Below, piece by piece: positions 1 through 9,824 of a stretch of DNA of 64,000 nt. Position 1 is the first letter of the stretch; every line of letters starts with the position of its first letter. The notes under the pieces were generated by a model, which was not told where the DNA came from, made no database searches, and worked only from the letters and a program-made list of their open reading frames with translations. Position numbers and translations under genes: made by a program. The DNA is from an uncultured Lachnospiraceae bacterium (lineage in GTDB: Bacteria > Bacillota > Clostridia > Lachnospirales > Lachnospiraceae), in contig ONBW01000002.1 in the NCBI GenBank assembly GCA_900316165.1, positions 100,770 through 164,769 on the forward strand, given 5' to 3'.

Positions 1-519
1 CCGGTGCTCAAGGCTTCGCATATTCCGGTTACTTTTCCAAAAGATCAGATGATTAACGAGCCTATGGAGGTCGATGGCAATATCTTCCGTGTGACCTGCG
101 TTTCGATGGGGAATCCTCACTGCGTTATTTTTACAGATGAGGATACGAGAACTATCGATCTGCCGCATATCGGGCCGATGTTTGAGAACCATCCGACGTT
201 CCCTCAGAGGACCAATACCGAATTCGCGAATATCCTCGACCGGAAAAATATCCGCATGAGAGTCTGGGAGCGCGGCAGCGGTGAGACGCTCGCCTGCGGT
301 ACTGGCGCCTGCGCTACGACTGTAGCTGCTGTGGTTAATGGTCTTACTGATGAGGAAGTCACGATGCACCTCTTAGGTGGAGAGCTGACTGTCAGATACG
401 ACAGGGAAAATGATACCGTCTGGCTCAAGGGACCGGCCACTACTGTATTTACAGGTCATATCGATATTCCGGAATCTTTTGAGAGAGATGATGTGAAGAT
501 TTACGAGCCGAAGAAGTGA
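1..519 (+). CDS. dapF: Diaminopimelate epimerase, C-terminal part
   Basis: Interconverts LL- and meso-diaminopimelate in lysine and peptidoglycan precursor synthesis. The frame is open at the left edge, so the gene starts outside the window; the first GTG here (position 4) is not a credible start. The visible ~172 residues hold the MGNPHCV segment, the ERGSGETLACGTGACAT block with one catalytic cysteine and the substrate phosphate-like binding loop, and the GGELTV and VWLKGPA strands that close the second domain. The partner catalytic cysteine lies in the missing N-terminal half. It is followed after 64 bases by dapL, consistent with a lysine operon. Identification is secure from the family-specific ACGTGA motif. 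Confidence 0.95.
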   Translation, partial: PVLKASHIPVTFPKDQMINEPMEVDGNIFRVTCVSMGNPHCVIFTDEDTRTIDLPHIGPMFENHPTFPQRTNTEFANILDRKNIRMRVWERGSGETLACGTGACATTVAAVVNGLTDEEVTMHLLGGELTVRYDRENDTVWLKGPATTVFTGHIDIPESFERDDVKIYEPKK

Positions 520-583
520 GTCTGGCGTTTATTTTTTCAAGATAAATAATTATAGAAGTTCAGGTTTTTAGAAGGAGAAAGAA

Positions 584-1798
584 ATGTATCAGGTTAATAC
601 GAACTATCTGAAGTTACCGGGAAGCTACCTTTTTTCAACTATCGCGAAGAAGGTTGCCGCTTTTGCTGAGGCAAATCCAGACAAGAAGATCATCAGACTT
701 GGAATCGGTGATGTAACACAGCCGCTGCCAAAGGTCGTTATCGATGCCCTTCACAAGGCTGTTGACGAGCAGGCTGACGCTGCTACTTTCAGAGGATACG
801 CACCGGACCTCGGATATGATTTTTTACGTAACGCTATCGCAAAGCACGATTATCAGGACAGAGGCTGCGATATCGCTCCTGACGAGATCTTCGTTTCTGA
901 CGGTGCGAAGAGTGATTCTGGTAATATCCAGGAGCTTTTCTCTGAGGACAACCGTATTGCTGTTACTGATCCGGTTTATCCTGTTTATGTAGATTCAAAT
1001 GTTATGGCTGGCCGCTGCGGTAACTATGATGCCAATACCGGTATGTGGGACAGAGTCATCTACATGCCTTCAACTGCTGAGAATGGTTTCGTTCCTGAGT
1101 TCCCTAAGGAGACTCCTGACATCATCTATCTCTGCCTGCCGAATAACCCGACTGGTACTACTCTTAAGAAGGTTGATCTGCAGAAGTGGGTTGACTATGC
1201 TAACCAGAAGGGCTCTATAATAATCTTTGATGCCGCTTATGAGCACTATATCTCTACTCCGGATGTTCCTCATTCTATCTATGAGTGTGATGGCGCTAAG
1301 GACTGCTGCATCGAGATCAGATCATACTCAAAGACTGCCGGCTTCACTGGTCTTCGTCTTGGCTTTACTGTTGTTCCGAAGAGCCTTAAGTCTGGTGACG
1401 CTTCTCTTCATGATATGTGGGCACGCCGTCACGGGACAAAGTTCAACGGTGCTCCGTACATCGTTCAGCGTGCCGGTGAGGCTATCTACTCTGAGGAGGG
1501 CATGAAGGAGATTGACGCTTTAGTCGGTTACTACATGGAGAACGCCCGCATGATCCGCGAGGGCCTTACTGAGGCTGGATTCACCTGCTACGGCGGCGTT
1601 GACGCTCCGTACATCTGGATGAAGACTCCTGACCATATGACGAGCTGGGAATTCTTCGACTTCCTTCTTGAAAAAGCAAACGTTGTCGGCACTCCAGGCA
1701 GCGGTTTCGGCCCTTCAGGTGAAGGCTACTTCCGCCTGACTGCCTTCGGTACCCACGAGAACACAAAGGCAGCACTTGAGAGATTCAAGGCACTGTAA
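584..1798 (+). CDS. dapL: LL-diaminopimelate aminotransferase
   Basis: PLP-dependent fold-type I aminotransferase converting tetrahydrodipicolinate directly to LL-diaminopimelate, bypassing the succinylase and acetylase routes. The 404 residues show the full family layout: N-terminal [13 protein letters not shown], the [10 protein letters not shown] segment, FVSDGAKSD, the [10 protein letters not shown] motif that contacts PLP, and [14 protein letters not shown] with the Schiff-base lysine near residue 249. Length matches the family (about 400-410). The ATG is preceded by AGAAGGAGAAAG at good spacing. It follows dapF and ends in a hairpin terminator, so the two probably form one unit that feeds lysine and cell wall synthesis. 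Confidence 0.96.
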   Translation: MYQVNTNYLKLPGSYLFSTIAKKVAAFAEANPDKKIIRLGIGDVTQPLPKVVIDALHKAVDEQADAATFRGYAPDLGYDFLRNAIAKHDYQDRGCDIAPDEIFVSDGAKSDSGNIQELFSEDNRIAVTDPVYPVYVDSNVMAGRCGNYDANTGMWDRVIYMPSTAENGFVPEFPKETPDIIYLCLPNNPTGTTLKKVDLQKWVDYANQKGSIIIFDAAYEHYISTPDVPHSIYECDGAKDCCIEIRSYSKTAGFTGLRLGFTVVPKSLKSGDASLHDMWARRHGTKFNGAPYIVQRAGEAIYSEEGMKEIDALVGYYMENARMIREGLTEAGFTCYGGVDAPYIWMKTPDHMTSWEFFDFLLEKANVVGTPGSGFGPSGEGYFRLTAFGTHENTKAALERFKAL

Positions 1799-1817
1799 TT
1801 ATTGATTTTAGATTAGA

Positions 1818-1856
1818 GAGGCTTCTCCAGAATTTTCCGGAGAGGTCTTATTTTTT
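1818..1856 (+). terminator. Intrinsic terminator after dapL
   Basis: An 11-bp stem with some G-T pairs (1818-1828 against 1839-1849) with a 10-base loop is followed by a T-rich run. It separates the lysine genes from the Wadjet operon. Confidence 0.75.
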
Positions 1857-1870
1857 GCTGTCTTTTCAGC

Positions 1871-1899
1871 TTGACACAAATAGAAGACTGATTTACTCT
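1871..1899 (+). promoter_or_regulatory. Candidate promoter of the jetDABC operon
   Basis: A perfect TTGACA (1871-1876), a 17-base spacer and a weak TACTCT (1894-1899) sit directly after the dapL terminator and 40 bases before the jetD ATG. The -10 is a poor match, so this is tentative. Confidence 0.4.
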
Positions 1900-1938
1900 A
1901 TCAGAGAAAAGTCGTTGACATGCATAGAACAGAAATTT

Positions 1939-2955
1939 ATGAAGAAAATTACTTTAGATGAGCTCCTGTCAAAGGTGCGGGACAGGGATTACGGGAGTCA
2001 GTACGATTATATCACAGGTCTTCTCGAAAAAGGCAGGATAAAGCCGATGAAAACGGCAGCCACCAATGGCAAGAACCCGGCCCTGCCTCTTGGCTACTGG
2101 CTTATTGAAGAGAAGAAGGATTACAGCGGATACATAGATGAGCTGCGCTTTGGTTTAAATTACAGGATTTCCCCGACCTATTATCTGGACCATCTGGAGC
2201 AGTATGATAAGGACAGGGAGTATGTGCGCGCTCTTAGCGGCTATTTCGATAAGCATTCGGACAGGCTTATGGAGCAGATTTCTTTAAATGAGAGAAGCTA
2301 CGACATCTGGCAGAGGGAGAAGTTTCTTCAGAGGGAGCAGGGGCTTAGGATCTTAAAGAACTGCGGCATAGATACGGCGGATCTTAATTTTTACAGGACC
2401 TCTGAGCCGTTAGCCTACTATTCGGCCAGCCGGGAGCCTGGACAGACAGTGCTTATTATAGAGAATAAGGATACCTTTTACAGTATCAGGCGGATACTTA
2501 TCGAAAACAGTACAAGTGAAAAACCTCAGGAGATTCTGGGAGCGCAGATCGATACGGTTATCTATGGCGCCGGAAAGGGTATCTGGAAATCTCTAGATGA
2601 TTTCGAGATGTGTGTCGAGGACTATCTGACAGATTCAAAGGATAAATATTTATATTTCGGAGATCTCGATTTCGAGGGAATAGGTATTTTTCAAAAGGTG
2701 CAGGAAAAATTCCTTGATGCAGGCAGAAAAATCCTGCCGTTTAAAGAAGCCTATCAGAGGATGATGGATAAAGCTGGAGATACCGGATTTAAGCGGCTTC
2801 CAGAGACTAAAGAGAAACAGAACAGAAATATAGATCGTTCATTTTTTAGATATTTCGGTGAGGAATATGCCGTACAGATGGAGGAGATTCTTGATTCTGG
2901 AAAGTATATACCTCAGGAGATTTTAAATGTCACGGATTTCAAGGGAAGAGATTGA
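1939..2955 (+). CDS. jetD: Wadjet system protein JetD (Toprim-type nuclease subunit)
   Basis: Predicted DNA-cleaving subunit of the Wadjet plasmid-restriction complex. JetD family proteins carry a winged-helix arm region followed by a topoisomerase VI-like Toprim domain (DUF3322/DUF2220). Here the Toprim signature is visible as the glutamate strand VLIIENKD near residue 172 and the acidic strand LYFGDLDFEGIG near residue 240; these should be the metal ligands. The frame stays open upstream to a TTG at 1855, but the ATG at 1939 (MKKITLDELL) gives the expected 338-residue protein, and the extra upstream residues overlap the candidate promoter. No strong Shine-Dalgarno precedes this ATG. It is first in the operon, 18 bases ahead of jetA. 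Family assignment is strong; the start is less certain. Confidence 0.85.
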   Translation: MKKITLDELLSKVRDRDYGSQYDYITGLLEKGRIKPMKTAATNGKNPALPLGYWLIEEKKDYSGYIDELRFGLNYRISPTYYLDHLEQYDKDREYVRALSGYFDKHSDRLMEQISLNERSYDIWQREKFLQREQGLRILKNCGIDTADLNFYRTSEPLAYYSASREPGQTVLIIENKDTFYSIRRILIENSTSEKPQEILGAQIDTVIYGAGKGIWKSLDDFEMCVEDYLTDSKDKYLYFGDLDFEGIGIFQKVQEKFLDAGRKILPFKEAYQRMMDKAGDTGFKRLPETKEKQNRNIDRSFFRYFGEEYAVQMEEILDSGKYIPQEILNVTDFKGRD

Positions 2956-2973
2956 ATTTTTACGAGGAAAAAT

Positions 2974-4641
2974 ATGCAGTATGAATTTCTAGAGCAGTTC
3001 ACCCGCAGAATGCAGCACGTCGGTAAATACGCCGTTCTGATGCGGATGTCGATGAATAAACAGACCTGGAAGCAGTATGGGTTTGAGACCTTTGATGAGC
3101 AGGTCAACATACTTTTTGCGGTTCTGCTCTTTATCATGGAGCAGTCTCTAAAGGACGAGAACTGCACAGTTGATGACATCGGTGCATATATAGACGATCT
3201 CAATTCTTCTTATTTCCATAAGCAGATAAACTATGAGGAATGCCGGGATATGGCGGATTTCATCATAAATGTCATACTTTCAAACGACGGTCAGTCGATG
3301 ACCTTTGATGGCTATGATTTCGAATCCAGGCAGTACAAGGAGCTTATAATAAGCTATGTCAAAAACAAGGTCATCTACACCGACACCAATATCAAGCGTA
3401 CCTCGTACGAGCTGACAAATGACGGCTATGACCTGATGCTTTCGACTCTTGAAATCGAGGACAACCTGAAGCTCTCTGTTCAGGATATGATCTTCGAGCT
3501 TCATCTAAAGAAACAGAGTTACGATGAAGCTGTAAACGACATCAGAAACGAGTTTAATCTTCTCCATATACGGCTTCGTAAAATCGAGGACGCTATGACG
3601 AGGATAAGGAGGAATGCCTTAAGCTATTCCATTGATGAGTATTCCCAGATCCTAAATGACAACCTCGAGACGATAAGTGAGACCAAGGAAAAATTCCAGG
3701 CCAGACGAAAAATGATTCAGGAGAAGACCAGGGAATTCGAAGAGGCTGATATCGATGTGAATAATCTTTCGTCAGATAATGAAAAGACACTTGAAAATCT
3801 TCGGATAATTGATGATTACCTGGGCAGAGCCTTAGAAGAGCAGCAGAAAATCTTTGGCTCGCATTTAGACCTTAAGGCGCTCTACACTCATGAATTAGAG
3901 CAGCTCTCGCAGATGTCGGCGATAAAGAGATTTTCGCTGACTGCGGACTTCTATGATAAGATTCTAAAGAATCCGGGTTATCTCGACAGGACGGATATTT
4001 TTCTAAGGCCCCTGTTCGGCTGTGATCCTGACAAAGTATACGATCTCCGCAGGGCCTTGGCAACACAGAAGCCTATCACTGAGAGGGAAGAGACAGATGA
4101 GAGTGAGCTGATGGAAGAGGACATCGCTGATCAGGATAAGAAGCAGGAAGAGATCAGAAGGAAGCTTCGAATCTATGAGAAAAGTGTCAGGACTCTTCTT
4201 AAGGAGGCTGTCCACGGAAAAATCGAGCGTCTGAAGAGAGGCGTCGCCGGAAGCATAACCTTAAAGGAGCTTGAGGAGAAATGCAGGTCTGACCTGAAAT
4301 TAAAAAAGGCGATGATTCCGGATGTCGATAAATTCAAGGAGATAATGGTCGACCTGTTAAACAGCAGGGTTATGGATATAGAGCAGTTAGATAAGGAGAG
4401 GAAGGAAAATATTCAGGAGGAGCCCTCTTCCTTTTCACTGACTGAGACGGTGCTTGAGATCGCTGATTCGGTGAGGGACAGAAAAATTTTTATGGTAGAG
4501 GCTCTAAAAATAGATGACGGCAGCACCGCGGTGTTTACTGATATTCCTGACCTGAGCTCACATCCTTCGGATGATGAGGACAGTGGCAGGGATATCTGCT
4601 GCTCGAATGTGCTGATCCGTGTCAGATGGGAGGACAGATAA
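2974..4641 (+). CDS. jetA: Wadjet system protein JetA (kleisin-like subunit, probably type II)
   Basis: Predicted kleisin-like subunit that bridges the SMC-like JetC heads. The 555 residues begin with a compact helical segment (QYEFLEQFTRRMQHVGKYAV) and continue into long charged helices with predicted coiled-coil character (about residues 180-330), ending in an acidic tail. There is no catalytic motif. Assignment rests on position between jetD and jetB-jetC, size, and resemblance to the DUF5716 JetA family that I associate with type II Wadjet systems; that family name is from memory and was not searched. GAGGAAAA precedes the ATG. The stop codon abuts the jetB ATG, implying translational coupling and stoichiometric assembly of the complex. 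Confidence 0.8.
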   Translation: MQYEFLEQFTRRMQHVGKYAVLMRMSMNKQTWKQYGFETFDEQVNILFAVLLFIMEQSLKDENCTVDDIGAYIDDLNSSYFHKQINYEECRDMADFIINVILSNDGQSMTFDGYDFESRQYKELIISYVKNKVIYTDTNIKRTSYELTNDGYDLMLSTLEIEDNLKLSVQDMIFELHLKKQSYDEAVNDIRNEFNLLHIRLRKIEDAMTRIRRNALSYSIDEYSQILNDNLETISETKEKFQARRKMIQEKTREFEEADIDVNNLSSDNEKTLENLRIIDDYLGRALEEQQKIFGSHLDLKALYTHELEQLSQMSAIKRFSLTADFYDKILKNPGYLDRTDIFLRPLFGCDPDKVYDLRRALATQKPITEREETDESELMEEDIADQDKKQEEIRRKLRIYEKSVRTLLKEAVHGKIERLKRGVAGSITLKELEEKCRSDLKLKKAMIPDVDKFKEIMVDLLNSRVMDIEQLDKERKENIQEEPSSFSLTETVLEIADSVRDRKIFMVEALKIDDGSTAVFTDIPDLSSHPSDDEDSGRDICCSNVLIRVRWEDR

Positions 4642-5400
4642 ATGGCATTTGAATACGAGGATATAAGAAAAAGTCAGGAGATTTTTGCCTGCCTCTTGGA
4701 AAATCATGAGCTGAGTGAGGATGAGTCTGCGGATCTGTTTGATGCATATACTACAAGCGAGGCCGTGCAGAGCCTGACTAAATCTCAGGGAGATGCCTTA
4801 GACGCTGATATAGAGCAGTACGGCGATACTATCTATCTGATCCCAAGAGAGGACAACAGCTTCTTGGGGTATTCGAAGGCACAGCTTAAGAGGGAGCTGT
4901 GCAGATCTGATGCGACTGACAGGGACTATTATCTGAGCCAGTTCGCAATCCTGACTCTCCTTACGATGTTCTATGACGGGCAGGGTGTTACTGCTCACAC
5001 CAGAGATTTTATCAGGGCAGGAGAGCTGCAGAATACTATTTCTGAGAGACTTAAGGAGGGTGTCGAGAGATACGATGAAGAGAGACAGGAGGAGAGTGGG
5101 ATTGCCTTTACGAATATCGCGGAGGCTTATGAGAAGCTTAAGTCAGATGAGAGAGGCTCGAGGGCAAGGACTACGAAAGAGGGATTTCTGTACTATATTC
5201 TGAAATTTCTCGAGAGACAGGGGCTTATCGAGTATATAGAGCAGGACGATATGATAAAGACTACAAAGAAGATGGACCATTTCATGGACTGGAATCTGCT
5301 GAATAAAAACAACTACCAGAGAGTACTAGCTGTCTTTAATGAATTGGACGACCCACAGTCTTATAAAACGAAGAAAACTACAAGGGAGAAAAATAAATGA
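4642..5400 (+). CDS. jetB: Wadjet system protein JetB (KITE-like subunit)
   Basis: Predicted KITE-type winged-helix subunit, the counterpart of MukE or ScpB, that binds the kleisin JetA. The 252 residues are mostly helical with a C-terminal half resembling a winged helix (KEGFLYYILKFLERQGLIEYIEQDDMIK..., residues about 175-225), a pattern typical of DUF6063/DUF4194-like JetB proteins. There is no enzymatic motif. The gene starts on the base after the jetA stop and its last four bases (ATGA) contain the jetC start, so jetA, jetB and jetC are translationally linked. Identification depends largely on context; the size fits the family. Confidence 0.8.
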   Translation: MAFEYEDIRKSQEIFACLLENHELSEDESADLFDAYTTSEAVQSLTKSQGDALDADIEQYGDTIYLIPREDNSFLGYSKAQLKRELCRSDATDRDYYLSQFAILTLLTMFYDGQGVTAHTRDFIRAGELQNTISERLKEGVERYDEERQEESGIAFTNIAEAYEKLKSDERGSRARTTKEGFLYYILKFLERQGLIEYIEQDDMIKTTKKMDHFMDWNLLNKNNYQRVLAVFNELDDPQSYKTKKTTREKNK

Positions 5401-8400
5401 GCAGGATAAACCGTGTCAGGATTATTAATCTAAAATACAATCATGATGCAATTCAGATAGGTGATGAGACCTTTGACATGAACGGCGAGAATACTCTGCT
5501 TTCTCTTAGGAATGGAGGAGGTAAGACTGTCCTGGTGCAGATGATGATAGCACCATTCGTGCACAAGAGGTACAGAGATTTGAAGGACAGGGCATTTTCT
5601 TCGTATTTCAATACCTCAAAGCCATCATTTATTCTTGTCGAATGGAAGCTCGACGGTGGCGGCGGGTATGTGCTGACCGGCATGATGGTCAGGAGAAACC
5701 AGGATACTGATTCGCCTTTTGACCTAGATACTATTGGGTTTATCACAGAGTATGACGGAGAATCGAATCTCGATATCGCGCATATACCCCTTGCAGAAAA
5801 GACTTCAAAGGGTGAGGTCGTAAAAGGATACATACAGAGCAGACAGCTCTTTGATACCTGGAAAAAGGACTCGGGCGTTGATTTTTTCTATTATGATCTG
5901 AATCAGAGTACCCAGTCAAAGCAGTATTTCTCGAAATTAGAGGAGTACGATATTTTTTACAGAGAGTGGGAGGCTATAATCCACAAGATAAACCTCGAGG
6001 AATCGGGACTTTCAAATCTCTTCAGCGACTGCAAGAATGAGGAGGGGCTCGTTGAGAAATGGCTTCTCGATACGATTGAGAAAAAGCATAACAGGACAAA
6101 CGATTCGATGAAGGAATTCCGTGTGCTGACCGCCAAATATGTGAGGTCGTACAAGGATAACCAGTCGAAGATTCAAAAGAAGGAAGCTATCGAGGTCTTC
6201 AAGCAGGAGACTGAGGGCGTTAAATCTCTTGGCGAGGAGTACTTTAATGCTGAGGGAGAGATGGATGCAAAGAAAAATGAGATTGCGGCATTTCGTGATA
6301 CCCTATCAGAACTTCTCTCTGATAAAAATCAGGAGATCTCATCTCTTGAGGATGACAGGGATAAGCGAAATGACGATGTCAGATACTTAAATCATCAGAA
6401 GTATTCCTCGGATATCTATGCGACGGAGGACGAGATTGAGGAGAATCAGATAAAGCATGACGAATTAAATGCTGATTATGAGGATATAGAAAAGGAAAGA
6501 CAGGAGACTGAGAAAAATCACAATCTCTATATCTGTGCCGGTCAGCAGGACGACCTGAATGAGATTGTAAGAGACCTCAGGAATACTGAGGAGAGACTTA
6601 ATATCCAGCGGGAGAAAAATAAGGATTTAAAGCCAGAGCGTGAGAAAATCGGTTCAAGACTGTCTAAGTATTTCGGTGATAAGCTTGATGATGTAAAGCA
6701 TAGAACAGCTCACATTGAGCAGGATATAAAAAAGACTGAGGAGGAGATTTCTGGGTATAAGAAGGAACTGAGTGAGAAGGAGGCCTCAAAGCAGCAGGCT
6801 GCTATCGAGCTCGGTGCTTTAAATCAGAAAATCTCTGCTTTTGATGATGCCGAGGACCGTTTCAATGACAGGTATAAGACTGGCTTTACCAGGAATATCC
6901 TTGGTGTCTACGAGGAGGGCCTTTTAACTGATGCGAAGCTCTCAGGTGAGGAGCGCCTGAAAGAGGCTGAACAGAAAAAGAAGGATATCATTAAAGAAAA
7001 GGACAGCGCCAAAAAGGAACTGGATTTGCTTTCCCACAGGCTCGATGAGGAGAAGAAGCATCACACTCTGACCGAAAGTTCTCTTTCACACAAGAGAGAG
7101 GAGAAGCAGGAGCTCGACAGACAGCTCGAAGAAAGAAGAAGCATCATTAAATACTTCGATATTCCGGAGGAAAATATCCTGAACACTGAGGAGATTCTTA
7201 AATCCGCAGACACGAAGCTCAAGGCTAACGAAGAAGTCCGCAAGGCCATGGAAATCTCCTTAGTCGTCACGAAAAGAGAGCTGCGTCAGCTGAATGGCGA
7301 AGAGTCTATTGAGCTATCAGATGATTTCAAGAGAATGCTTGAGAACTCCGGAATCGATTTCGTCTACGGTATGGAATGGCTGATAAAAAACAGTAATACC
7401 GAAAGCCAGAACAAAATGCTCGTGAAGAGATTTCCTTTCCTCCCGTATTCCCTTATCATAAGCAGACATGATGCTGAGCATCTGACCAAAATAACCGATG
7501 CTGCCAACACCTCGATTCCTGTTCCGCTCATCATAAGAGAGGATATGAATGCGGGTGAGGAGGAGAAAAAGAAGCCTGCTGATCAGAATCTGATAAGCTT
7601 TGAGGGTGTAAGCTTCTATATAAGCTTCAACAGGGAGCTTCTTAACAGAAAGAAATTAAAAGAGCTCGTTGAGAAAAAGCAGTACGATATAGAGAAAGTC
7701 AAGGACCAGATTGCTTCGCGCGAGCAGGAATACCACACCTACTATGACAAGCGTGGAGTTATCGCAAACCAGACGGTGAATGCGGATACTTTTTCAAGGA
7801 TACAGACTGAGATTTCAGGACTTGAAGAGGAGCTGAAGCAGTCGCTTGAGACAATTGAGGGATTCAAGAAGCAGCAGGCTTCTCTTACTGAAATAATAAA
7901 CGAGGCATCTGCCAGAGAGAATAAGGCCGAGGAGCAGATCAGGCATTGCGGTGATTTTTTAAAGGATTTAGAGAGCTTTTCTGGTTCATATAACAGGTAT
8001 CTCAGAGTGCGTGATGAGCAGTCTTCTCTAGAAAAGTCATTTAAGAAGATTCAGGAGAGGATTAAACAGTTGGGCGATTTGTCTGATCAGGCGGCTTTAG
8101 ATCTGAGAAAGGCCGATGCTCTAAAGAGTCAGCTGACACAGCAGGCTGTTGAACTGACCCGCGAGGTTTCAAAGTATTCCCAGTATAAGGCTTCTGACGA
8201 TTCTGTCGCAGAGGAAGAGGCGGCTGAGCTTATTGCCCGGTATGAGGCTATCACTGCCAAATCTGCTGTAGAGGAAAAGGAACTCGAGGACAGGATTGCG
8301 GAGCAGACTAACCGGATGAACCGTAAGCTCAGAGAGCTGAATAACAGCGCTTCTGAGTATGGGTTCCTTCACGAGGAGTGGAAGGATGTCGTCTATGAGC

Positions 8401-9815
8401 AGGAAGCTGTCATGCGTCTTGAAAAAGAATCAAAGGCTCTTCTTGATCAGATGAAGGCGAAGCAGAAGGAGATTACTGCGGTTGACAGGAAGGCTGGTAA
8501 GCTTGAGGAGAGGGAAAAGACTCTCTATGCGAATATGAAAGAGGCTACCGGCATGGATGAGGCACTTCCGAAATCAGAGATTCCTGTGATGAATTTTGAT
8601 GAGGCTATTGTTGCGAAAAAGCATGAGATCAGGAATATTGAGAATCTGATAAAGGAAGCGGTGAACCGCTCTCATGTCTATGAGGAAAATCTCGCTGCTA
8701 TGGCGGAATTCGAAGATTTCTCAAGAGATGGGGACACTCAGCTCATGGATGATATCTCTGATCTCTCCTCTGAGCAGATCAGAAACAGACAGGGTAAGCT
8801 GAGACGTGACTTCCAGAGACTTAAAGAGAGACTTCAGAAGTATAAGTCTGACCTCGACAGGATGATTGCTGCTGTTATGCGTTCTGAGAAGCTTGCTGAT
8901 GACTTTTTCCAGAAGCCGCTTAATACTCTCTTGTCACTTACTGCCTCTGCTGACCAGCTTTTAAAGCAGCTGGATATAATTCTAAGTTCTTTTGACCAGC
9001 TGATCGAAAAGCTTATGGTAGACATTTCGTTTGTTGATAAAGAAGAGAATGAGTTGATTGAGCTCGTTTCTGAGTATATGCAGTCTGTCAATACTGACCT
9101 CGGAAAGATTGACGATAACTCTACTATCAATATCAGACAGCGTCCTGTCAAAATGCTCAAAATCTCCGTTCCTGACTGGGAAGAGAACGAAGCGCTTTAT
9201 CTATCGAGGCTCAAGGGGTATTTCGATGAGGTGACCAAGCACTGTATCGATCTTCTCGAGGAAAATAAAAATATCGAGGAGTACCTGGGTGCAAAGATAA
9301 GTACGAAGGCCCTTTATGATGCGGTGATCGGTATCAGCAATGTCTCCATCCACCTCTATAAAATCGAAGCGGAGCGTGAATATCCTATTACCTGGTCTGA
9401 TGTGGCGAAGAATTCCGGTGGTGAAGGCTTCCTCTCTGCCTTCGTTATCCTGACAAGTCTTCTCTATTATCTGCGCAGAAATGACAGTGATGTATTTTCT
9501 GATAGAAAAGAGAGCAAGGTGCTTATCATGGACAATCCTTTTGCCCAGACGAATGCTTCGCACCTTCTGATTCCGCTGATGGATTTTGCGAAGAAGACCA
9601 ATACGCAGCTGATCTGCCTGAGCGGTCTCGGCGGTGAGTCCATCTACAACCGCTTCGACAATATCTATGTGCTGAACCTGTTCTCATCCAGCCTCCGCAG
9701 CGGCCTGCAGTACCTGAAGGCTGAGCACGAACGCGGCAGCGACGCTGAAAGTATGATGGTGTCAAACATCCACGTGCAGGATATGGGAGATGGAGAGCAG
9801 ATGAAGCTGTTTTAG
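5397..9815 (+). CDS. jetC: Wadjet system protein JetC (SMC/MukB-like ATPase)
   Basis: Motor of the Wadjet complex, expected to extrude DNA loops and trigger cleavage of closed circular plasmids. The 1472 residues show an N-terminal ATPase lobe with P-loop LRNGGGKT (residues 37-44), long heptad-rich coiled coils on each side of a globular hinge-like segment (about residues 650-750), and a C-terminal lobe with the ABC signature NSGGEGFLSAF (about 1338) and Walker B VLIMDNPF (about 1375). The P-loop lacks the usual first glycine and the Walker B has asparagine where most SMC proteins have the catalytic glutamate. The start overlaps the jetB stop (ATGA). The 63-bp repeat array begins within 10 bases of the stop codon. 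Confidence 0.88.
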   Translation: MSRINRVRIINLKYNHDAIQIGDETFDMNGENTLLSLRNGGGKTVLVQMMIAPFVHKRYRDLKDRAFSSYFNTSKPSFILVEWKLDGGGGYVLTGMMVRRNQDTDSPFDLDTIGFITEYDGESNLDIAHIPLAEKTSKGEVVKGYIQSRQLFDTWKKDSGVDFFYYDLNQSTQSKQYFSKLEEYDIFYREWEAIIHKINLEESGLSNLFSDCKNEEGLVEKWLLDTIEKKHNRTNDSMKEFRVLTAKYVRSYKDNQSKIQKKEAIEVFKQETEGVKSLGEEYFNAEGEMDAKKNEIAAFRDTLSELLSDKNQEISSLEDDRDKRNDDVRYLNHQKYSSDIYATEDEIEENQIKHDELNADYEDIEKERQETEKNHNLYICAGQQDDLNEIVRDLRNTEERLNIQREKNKDLKPEREKIGSRLSKYFGDKLDDVKHRTAHIEQDIKKTEEEISGYKKELSEKEASKQQAAIELGALNQKISAFDDAEDRFNDRYKTGFTRNILGVYEEGLLTDAKLSGEERLKEAEQKKKDIIKEKDSAKKELDLLSHRLDEEKKHHTLTESSLSHKREEKQELDRQLEERRSIIKYFDIPEENILNTEEILKSADTKLKANEEVRKAMEISLVVTKRELRQLNGEESIELSDDFKRMLENSGIDFVYGMEWLIKNSNTESQNKMLVKRFPFLPYSLIISRHDAEHLTKITDAANTSIPVPLIIREDMNAGEEEKKKPADQNLISFEGVSFYISFNRELLNRKKLKELVEKKQYDIEKVKDQIASREQEYHTYYDKRGVIANQTVNADTFSRIQTEISGLEEELKQSLETIEGFKKQQASLTEIINEASARENKAEEQIRHCGDFLKDLESFSGSYNRYLRVRDEQSSLEKSFKKIQERIKQLGDLSDQAALDLRKADALKSQLTQQAVELTREVSKYSQYKASDDSVAEEEAAELIARYEAITAKSAVEEKELEDRIAEQTNRMNRKLRELNNSASEYGFLHEEWKDVVYEQEAVMRLEKESKALLDQMKAKQKEITAVDRKAGKLEEREKTLYANMKEATGMDEALPKSEIPVMNFDEAIVAKKHEIRNIENLIKEAVNRSHVYEENLAAMAEFEDFSRDGDTQLMDDISDLSSEQIRNRQGKLRRDFQRLKERLQKYKSDLDRMIAAVMRSEKLADDFFQKPLNTLLSLTASADQLLKQLDIILSSFDQLIEKLMVDISFVDKEENELIELVSEYMQSVNTDLGKIDDNSTINIRQRPVKMLKISVPDWEENEALYLSRLKGYFDEVTKHCIDLLEENKNIEEYLGAKISTKALYDAVIGISNVSIHLYKIEAEREYPITWSDVAKNSGGEGFLSAFVILTSLLYYLRRNDSDVFSDRKESKVLIMDNPFAQTNASHLLIPLMDFAKKTNTQLICLSGLGGESIYNRFDNIYVLNLFSSSLRSGLQYLKAEHERGSDAESMMVSNIHVQDMGDGEQMKLF

Positions 9816-9824
9816 TCTGTGGAT

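Noticed and set aside
1855-1938. TTG-initiated N-terminal extension of JetD.
   Set aside because: It would place the start inside the dapL terminator tail and over the candidate promoter; the ATG at 1939 fits the family length.
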